From positions 974,683 to 1,038,682 of the forward strand of contig BCIH01000005.1 of assembly GCA_002897115.2 (NCBI GenBank): a stretch of DNA of 64,000 nt. Reading direction: 5' to 3'. A program made the translations under genes and the position numbers. The DNA comes from Prototheca cutis (lineage: Eukaryota; Chlorophyta; Trebouxiophyceae; Chlorellales; Chlorellaceae). Shown one piece after another: positions 55,000 to 64,000 of the stretch. Numbering within the stretch: the stretch's first letter is position 1; every line of letters begins with the position of its first letter. A model generated the notes under the pieces. That model was not told where the DNA came from. It searched no databases and saw nothing but the letters and a program-made list of their open reading frames with translations.

Positions 55000-57900
55000 T
55001 CAGGTCGCCTTCTCCTGATGCTCCTGCTCCTCTTCTTCCTCCTCTTCCTCGGCGTAAATTTTCTGTGGCTGCGTCTCCTGGTAGGCCTTTGTGAACAATG
55101 AAAACTCGTCTTCCTTGTCTGCGGGCGGGCACAAGGGATTGAGGAGGGTGGGAGAACTGTGAACCAGGTCTGGAGGTCTGGGTGGGCGTGCAGTCGGCGA
55201 CGCCACCACGCTCACACTAACGGGACCCGACATTCTCAGCACCGACATGCCGAGGGCCATGTGCTGGTGGGTGCACAGTACCTCGCAGCTTGCACAGACC
55301 CCCGGGCATGCAACGTCGCCAGCGCTCGGTTTGGTAGATGCTGTCGAAGCGTGCAAAAATCCCCTCGCTCCCTACACCCACTCTGGTCCTCATTCCTGAG
55401 ACGCACGCACCTGCATGCCGCAGGATGGATGCCCGAACATCCTCTTCTTTGGGGTTTTTGAGCAGGCCATGCGTCTTGAGGACGTACTGTGTGAGCAGCG
55501 TGCCGCCCGTGGCACCCAGCTTCCCCGCAGCTCCCACGCCCGGCACGGCGCTGCCAATGTCTGGCCGGTGCTTCAGCCGCGCCTCCACTGCCATCTCCTC
55601 CGCGGTCTTGCGCTTGCGCATGCCCGGCATCGGCTCCCGGAACATGGGCAGTGCATTGGGGTTGTAGATCGGCAGCGCCTTTGCCACCTGCATGGATGGT
55701 TGTTGTGGGGGGACGTCTGTGCTGGGAGGACGGCCAAAGGACGGGTTCTGGCGGGGCCGTGCGGCTCCAGGGACCCGAGCGTGCCGCGACGTGTGCAGCC
55801 CTGGAAAATCCCAGAAATCAAACGGTGCACACATCTTCTGCGGGGCCACTCGTCCGCTGCTCTCAACCTCCCCTTCAACACACAAACACAGCGCACCAGC
55901 ATGTCAAAGGGATTAGCAGGTCTCGGTTTCCGGCTCATAGCCAGGAGCGCACCGCGCTGGCTGAGCTTGGGAGAGTACAGGATGCGAGCCTCGCCCGACT
56001 TGCGGTCGCCGCTGCCCACCAGGATCTGGTTGATCCGCGGGTGCCACTGCAGACATGGTGTGTGTTTTGAAGGGTATGTTGTCAGTAGTAGAGGTGGATG
56101 GCCGTCATGGCACCCACGCAAGTGGGCAGGTGTCACACAGTCTCGATGAACAGGTCATGCATGCTTCATGCGGCTGCGCTGCCGACCATCGGTCTCACTC
56201 CTTCCCATCCTGCACACCCCACGGCGTGCCTGCAGGGCGATGACGCTCCCGGAGACGCCCAGGCGCTGCACCAGCTTGAGCTCCCGCGTGTCGAAGAACA
56301 TGACAGCGCCGGGCGCATCCGCCTTGCGCGCAGAGGTGCCCGTGATGACCAGCCGCTCGTCCGGGCTGAAGCATGCCTGCGTTGGTGTGGAACTGGGGTG
56401 GATGCGTGCGCTGGGGCCCAGAGATCGATCGGAGAGTCATCGTTCTAAGCAGACGACTGAACTCCAACCAGTGCTACACCAAGGGAAGGAGCGACATGCA
56501 GTCAACAAAGCCCTCACGACACCATGCGCCCCACCTGCGTGTTGGGAAACGTAGTGTCCAGGTCCTCAAACACCGCCAGGGGTTTCCTGAAGTTCCGCAG
56601 GTCCCACACTTTGAGTGTGTCGTCGCCGGCGCGGGAGATGAGCCGGGTGCCATCCCGTGACATGGCCAGGCTTGTGATTTCCGAGTCTGCACAGATGTGG
56701 CTTGTGAAGGGACTCAGCGGCAGCAAGCAAGTCTGGCTCGACACCAGGAAGGGTCGTGATGCTCGGGTTGCCTTCCATGAAGGGCTCCCTTTCCACCCTT
56801 CCTCACTCCCTCCCCACAAGAGGGCCCTCCCAACAAAACACCCCCCACCTTGTGCATGCGCCCCTCTAAGGATCTGGTTGGCGTTGGAGACGTATCGCCA
56901 GTCTTGCTTCTGGACCATTTGGGCTGCCGGGACGGGCACCTGCTCGATAGCCGCCGACCTTCCGACCTTGCCTGGTGGATGGATTATTCTTGATGGAGGA
57001 ATGTAAGTGCAAATGGTTCCTCCAGCCAAATGCCACGCATCGCAACGATCGCCGTGGACACAACCCTGTACATGACGTGAAAATCACAGCCGCCACGAGA
57101 TCTTGCCTCGAACATCCCAGAGCTGGATGGTGCCGTCGACAAGACCTGCTGCAATGAGGCCGCCACCTGGCCCGTACGCCGCCGTCGTCACTTGTATCCG
57201 GCCTGGCTTGGCAAGCTGCGGCTTGATCACTGTCTTCTGCACCAATGACTCCATGTCCCACGTCCTGACGGTGCCGTCACTGGAAGCTGTCATCGCCGTG
57301 TTCCTGCGGATACGGGGATGTTTGAGTGCGTCGTGGGTGCGCTGGAGGACAGCTGTTCATGTGCCAGCCACCTGGGGGCTGTGGTAGATGTGCTGGGGTA
57401 AGCGCTGGCCTGGCAGCAAATAGCGATGCATGGGTCCTGATGCAAAACCTAGGGCTGCAACCCAGGGGGACCACTCACGACGACATGAAACCCCCTCCTT
57501 TCCAAAAGAAAACACAAAAAATATTCGTACTTGTCGGTGGGGTGCCACTGGCCGCCCGTGCAGCCGGCGACATGGCCCTTGGTGTTCTTCATGTCCCTGA
57601 TGTACATGTCCCCCCGGATAAACTGGCCCTGCTCCTTGCCGTCACGGTCGTACACTTTGGGCCGTGGCGATCCCGTCACTGCCAAGAACCCCTCGCCACC
57701 GGGGCACCAGCTCAGCTGGAGGCACGGGTGGTGTGAGAGATGGGTGGGGCGCCGGTGAGCACACGACATGAGAACATATGCTTCAGTCAGTCTTCTTCCT
57801 CAGCCATCCACAGAGCGCATTCACCCCGACCACTAGCCCCAACTCCCAACAAACAGGATGCCACACCGCGTGCCGGGTCCTCCCAAAACTTTAGATCTCC

Positions 57901-59058
57901 TCCCAATCCTCACCGCGACGATGGGATGGCCTTCGTCCACTTCCATCGACCGGAAGGGCTTGGCGTCGGACGTCATGCCGCCAAAGTCATACATCTTCAC
58001 CATGTAGTCGTGCCCGCCGGTCAGCAGCCGCGCGCCCGAGTCGTCCAGGGCAATGGCGGTCACGGCCTTGGAGTGGCCTGCGTGGTGGTTGGGGGGTTCA
58101 GTGTTGGGGAGAAGGCGTTGAAGAAACGGTGGCCAAGAGTGGGGCAGTTTGAAACCTGCCAGCCCAAGCGCCTTCTGGTGTGGTATTGGGGCCTCGTGAC
58201 GCGGCATGGCCGTGGTCAGCGCCACAGTGGCCCAAAAAAGGCTGCAGCCACCCAGCAGACATTCCACACCGCAAGCATGGGCGCACCCTGAAGGAGGAGC
58301 TCGTGCGACAGCGGGATCTGGGCGCCGTCGTCGTCTCCCCCGTCATCTTCCTCATCCCCGGCATCGTCGCTGTCCTCATCATCGCTGAGGTTGGGCCTGC
58401 TCGGGCCGACATCCGGCACATCATCTTCGGCTGGCTCGGCTTCTGCTGCGGCGGGCACCGCCAAGGCCGCGGCGACCGAGGCATGCGCTGCCGCCAGGCT
58501 TTCAGCNTTGCTCGACCCTGTAGTGCCGGGAAACTTGGTCATTCGTGCCCAATTGCTTTTCATGTAAACTTCCATTCCTTTGCCTGCCACACACCCTCAC
58601 GCCTGTCCTGCTACGAGGAAAATCATTCCATGCTGACAGGGGTGTTCAAGGCATCTCTCGGCCCCTGGTGCCAGTGCCAGTCACATTTGTATCACTCAAC
58701 GCTCTCACCAAATGACATTGGGAAATGGGACCTGAGCTCGCCATCGGCTTGGGCGTCGGGCTCCCTGACGGCATGATGGGCTGGCCCTTCATCATCATCG
58801 TCGTCGTCGTCGTCCTGCTGCGCCGAGCCATATTGCCTGACCTGCTGCCTCATGCTCGCCTGCAGGATTGCAACGAGAAAATTCAAACCACACAATGGTT
58901 GCAGTGGATCGACACCGACAGTTCTGTGTGCTGTGCCGGCTGACTGCGGGACATGGCTGCAGCAACCTCCGCCTCACCAGCGTTGCTCCAGCGCTGCCAA
59001 GGTGCCGAGCCCTCTGCCTGCGCATGGCAGCAAGCTCTTCGTCCTCATCGCTGCTCAT
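55000..59058 (-). CDS. WDR70: WD-repeat protein WDR70 (gastrulation-defective 1 family)
   Basis: A nuclear WD40 protein; relatives act with the CUL4-DDB1 ligase in DNA-damage response. Twelve exons: 59058-58978, 58859-58709, 58583-58287, 58077-57914, 57715-57531, 57303-57107, 56971-56849, 56686-56535, 56376-56230, 56046-55897, 55687-55411, 55118-55000, all closing in phase. The acidic N-terminus (MSSDEDEELAAMRRQRARHL, then long Asp runs) leads to WD repeats: AVTAIALDDSGARLLTGGHD, TAMTASSDGTVRTWDMESLV, ITSLAMSRDGTRLISRAGDD, and the family block LPMFREPMPGMRKRKTAEEM with LGATGGTLLTQYVLK and SILRHA. It ends in a Glu run. Intron 6 (CGAG|GCAAG) and probably intron 9 (CAG|GCACG) use GC donors. Confidence 0.94.
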
Positions 59059-61858
<2,800 letters not shown>

Positions 61859-62368
61859 TCCGTTCCACGCCCCTGAAATTGCACTCCCTTTGCTTCCTGT
61901 GTTAGATACCTGAGAGCAGCGTGCAGGGCTGGGGGGGACGGCCTGCAAGGAACAAGTGCACACCAAATAGGAAATTGCAAGGCTGTTCCGCTCAAGGAGG
62001 TGATTGGCGTGTGGATTGTGGAATGGTGCGTTGGATGTGGGGATGGGCCNAGCCCACGTGGATCGGGTTGTTCAAAACCTTTGCCCGAGCAGCTCCCGGA
62101 CATGATGGCGGTGGTGAAACGCCCCATGGCTAGCTCACAGGAAGCGCCCAGCTTGCCGAAATTGAGCAAACGACATGTCGATACATTTAAGTCGGCATTT
62201 CATGCGCGCTCGACGAGCTGCATGTAGCGCACGTACCTCTTGCGAGCTAGCCACTGTGACCTGCAGGCGCCTTTATCTCCCACAAGTACTCGTCACGAAA
62301 TGCGGCGCCACAAGCAATCTGACGAGGGGACACCGGTTCCTGTGTGGACATAATATTTCTCATGAGAA
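61859..62368. other. Spacer upstream of the SNF2 helicase gene
   Basis: A 510-bp tandem spacer with an N at 62050 and no supported gene; it should hold the 3' UTR of DLD and the promoter of the next gene. Confidence 0.5.
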
Positions 62369-64000
62369 ATGGATGAATCTTGTGGGCTACCGACATTGGC
62401 GGCGGCGGATCCGGAATGCCCATCGGGTACCCAGATGGCGGTGCAGAATGGGGCTGCCACTTCCCACACACCAGAGACCCCAGAGGGGCTGGGTTCGGTG
62501 AGGCAGGACGATCAGGCGACCCCAGAGTCTCCCAATGCCTCTCCAAAAGGGGAAGAAGAACCCAGCGAGCCTCCTGATCAGCAGCCATCAATAGACCTGC
62601 TGCTGAGCCAGATTGCGAGCTTCCAGGAACGCATGACGCACCTGCCGCCTCCCCAGCCCAAGCATGACAGGTGCATCATGCACGGCATGTGAAGCGGTGA
62701 AGCACCTGTCTCTGAGCAGATGCACTTGTGTGGTCCTTTTTCGGTATAAGACGTGACATCGACCTCCCACTATCACTTCCGACTACAACTCTGTGCAGCT
62801 GCCCCGGCCTGTTCTCGAGGGGCTGTGGGGCCATGCTGGAATGGCGTGCACTGCCGCAGTATGGCCAGTACCGCTACGCATGCAGCCGCCCCGGGTGCAT
62901 GTTCAGCGAGTGGGTGCCGCCGCCGCGCGCCCTGCCAGAGCTGGAGATCACGCTCGTCGATGCGAGCACCATGCAGGTGCAGGACTTTGTGCTGGCGGTG
63001 GAGGATATGCATGCATAGTGGGTCGAGACATGNCTGGTCACGCCGGCCTCCATTGCCAAAGATATTATGCCGCACGCCCTGCACCACTGCAGATCGGGCC
63101 AGGGGAGGGTGCGGCAGCTGCTGTCAAGCACTGCGGCGGTGTGGCTGCCATCCTGACTGCCCACGGGCTGTCCTTTGACCCCAGCAACGCTTTAACAGCA
63201 GCAGCACTGATGGCACCCCTGGCCAGCTACCAGTCGGTGGTCCAGACTATCCGGAGCGGCCCCCTGGCGCAGCGTGGACTGCAGCTCCTGCCGACCAACA
63301 ACCTTGTCCCCCTCTCCACACTGAATGCCTTCAGGTTTAAATTTTTATTTTTCAAAGGGGGGGGGGGGGGGGATGATGGGTGAACATGTGCGGGAGGGAG
63401 CTGCCCATGGACGGGTGTGGACTGCACGGTGACCACAACAAAAGGCCCTGGGGGTCCCACAGCACCATCAGATCAGCAGGCAAGCAATTCGGCTCGCAAA
63501 CGCCATCCAACACTGCCTAGGACGGAGCCCCAGATGAGCCCAGAGGCAGCAAAGGAGGTGATGGCCCGGAAGCTTCCCCGGGCACTGCTCAGAGCCCTGC
63601 ACCCCTTCCAGCGCAAGGGCATCGCCACGGGGCTCCAGCGTGGCGGCCGCATCCTATTGGCAGACGAGATGGGTGTGGGCAAGACTGTGCAGGCCATCTG
63701 CCTCGCCGCATGCTACCGGGTGTGAGGGGTGTCCTGGGAGGATAGCACAGTGGTCTGTGTCATGACGATGTGATGATGGGGGTATGGAAATGGAGATGGG
63801 GCACGTGAGGACTGGCGGGAAGTAGGGCTGGCGCAAACAAGGTGCTGTCAGTCAGCACAATGACAGGCAGATCCCTTTTCGAGCCGCACTCCCCCACACA
63901 CATGCACTCAGGAGGAGTGGCCATTGCTAATTGTCACGCCAGCCTCGTTGCGATTGGTTTGGGCTGAGGAGCTGGAGCGCTGGCTGCCGGGTACCCAGCC
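62369..64000 (+). CDS. SNF2-family annealing helicase, SMARCAL1/ZRANB3-like (5' part)
   Basis: The start of a SNF2 ATPase that, in this family, rewinds stalled replication forks. Exon 1 62369-62670 (Ser/Pro/Glu-rich, then [16 protein letters not shown]); exon 2 from 62799 to about 62997 with a zinc-ribbon-like segment ([30 protein letters not shown]); exon 3 63093-63334 (helical, [16 protein letters not shown]); exon 4 about 63460-63719 with helicase motifs [16 protein letters not shown] and [19 protein letters not shown] (motif I); exon 5 63912 onward, [20 protein letters not shown], running off the right edge. The ATPase part looks most like SMARCAL1. Junctions 2-3 and 3-4 are not fully fixed. 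The intron after exon 3 has a G16 run (63357-63372). Confidence 0.85.
63357..63372. repeat. 16-nt poly-G tract in a helicase intron
   Basis: Sixteen consecutive G lie in the intron between exons 3 and 4 of the SNF2-family gene, after a T/A-rich segment. Confidence 0.85.

Overview
The window is nuclear DNA of a green alga, most likely a Chlorella-like trebouxiophyte. This is an inference from GC-rich genes broken by many short GT-AG introns, organelle-targeting N-termini, and chloroplast functions: MGDG synthase, a glucan water dikinase of starch turnover, and a plastid-type transaldolase. There is no operon, Shine-Dalgarno site or CRISPR array. I assembled gene models by joining exons whose splice phases agree; most close in frame from start to stop, and exon coordinates are given.

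Layout. 0-11 kb: 3' half of a TRF4-type poly(A) polymerase (+), a repeat (copy A), a membrane-anchored flavin amine oxidase (+), plastid transaldolase (-), and a FAAH-like amidase (+). 11-17 kb: an unassigned helical protein (-), an unresolved stretch, and an unknown Ser/Pro-rich protein (+). 17-25 kb: an OSB-type organellar ssDNA-binding protein (-), a SET-domain protein (-), a 2-kb accessory stretch with a TnpB/Fanzor-like zinc-ribbon fragment (-), and a DNAJC17-like J/RRM protein (+). 25-28 kb: a 949-codon uninterrupted low-complexity ORF holding a 48-bp perfect palindrome. 28-41 kb, all minus strand: glucan water dikinase, MGDG synthase, a Mut-7-type exonuclease and NAA40. 41-51 kb, visibly less GC-rich: HIT protein (+), SPT4 (-), RluA-type pseudouridine synthase (+), an empty 2.5 kb, eIF2B-beta (-), ISCA2 (+). 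51-64 kb: a membrane/coiled-coil protein (-), repeat copy B with a decayed TnpB/Fanzor-like C-terminus, a MADS-box gene (+), WDR70 (-), dihydrolipoamide dehydrogenase (+), and the start of a SMARCAL1-like SNF2 helicase (+).

Most genes are unrelated housekeeping functions. Neighbouring pairs often share short divergent promoters (transaldolase/amidase, NAA40/HIT, SPT4/pseudouridine synthase, eIF2B-beta/ISCA2, WDR70/DLD).

The most interesting accessory material is the set of degenerate TnpB/Fanzor-like C-termini, one lying in a repeat that occurs twice about 50 kb apart. Other notable points are the long palindrome inside the intronless ORF, several GC-AG introns and very small exons, recurring poly-T/poly-G tracts in introns, and a MADS domain that has lost its basic N-terminal arm.
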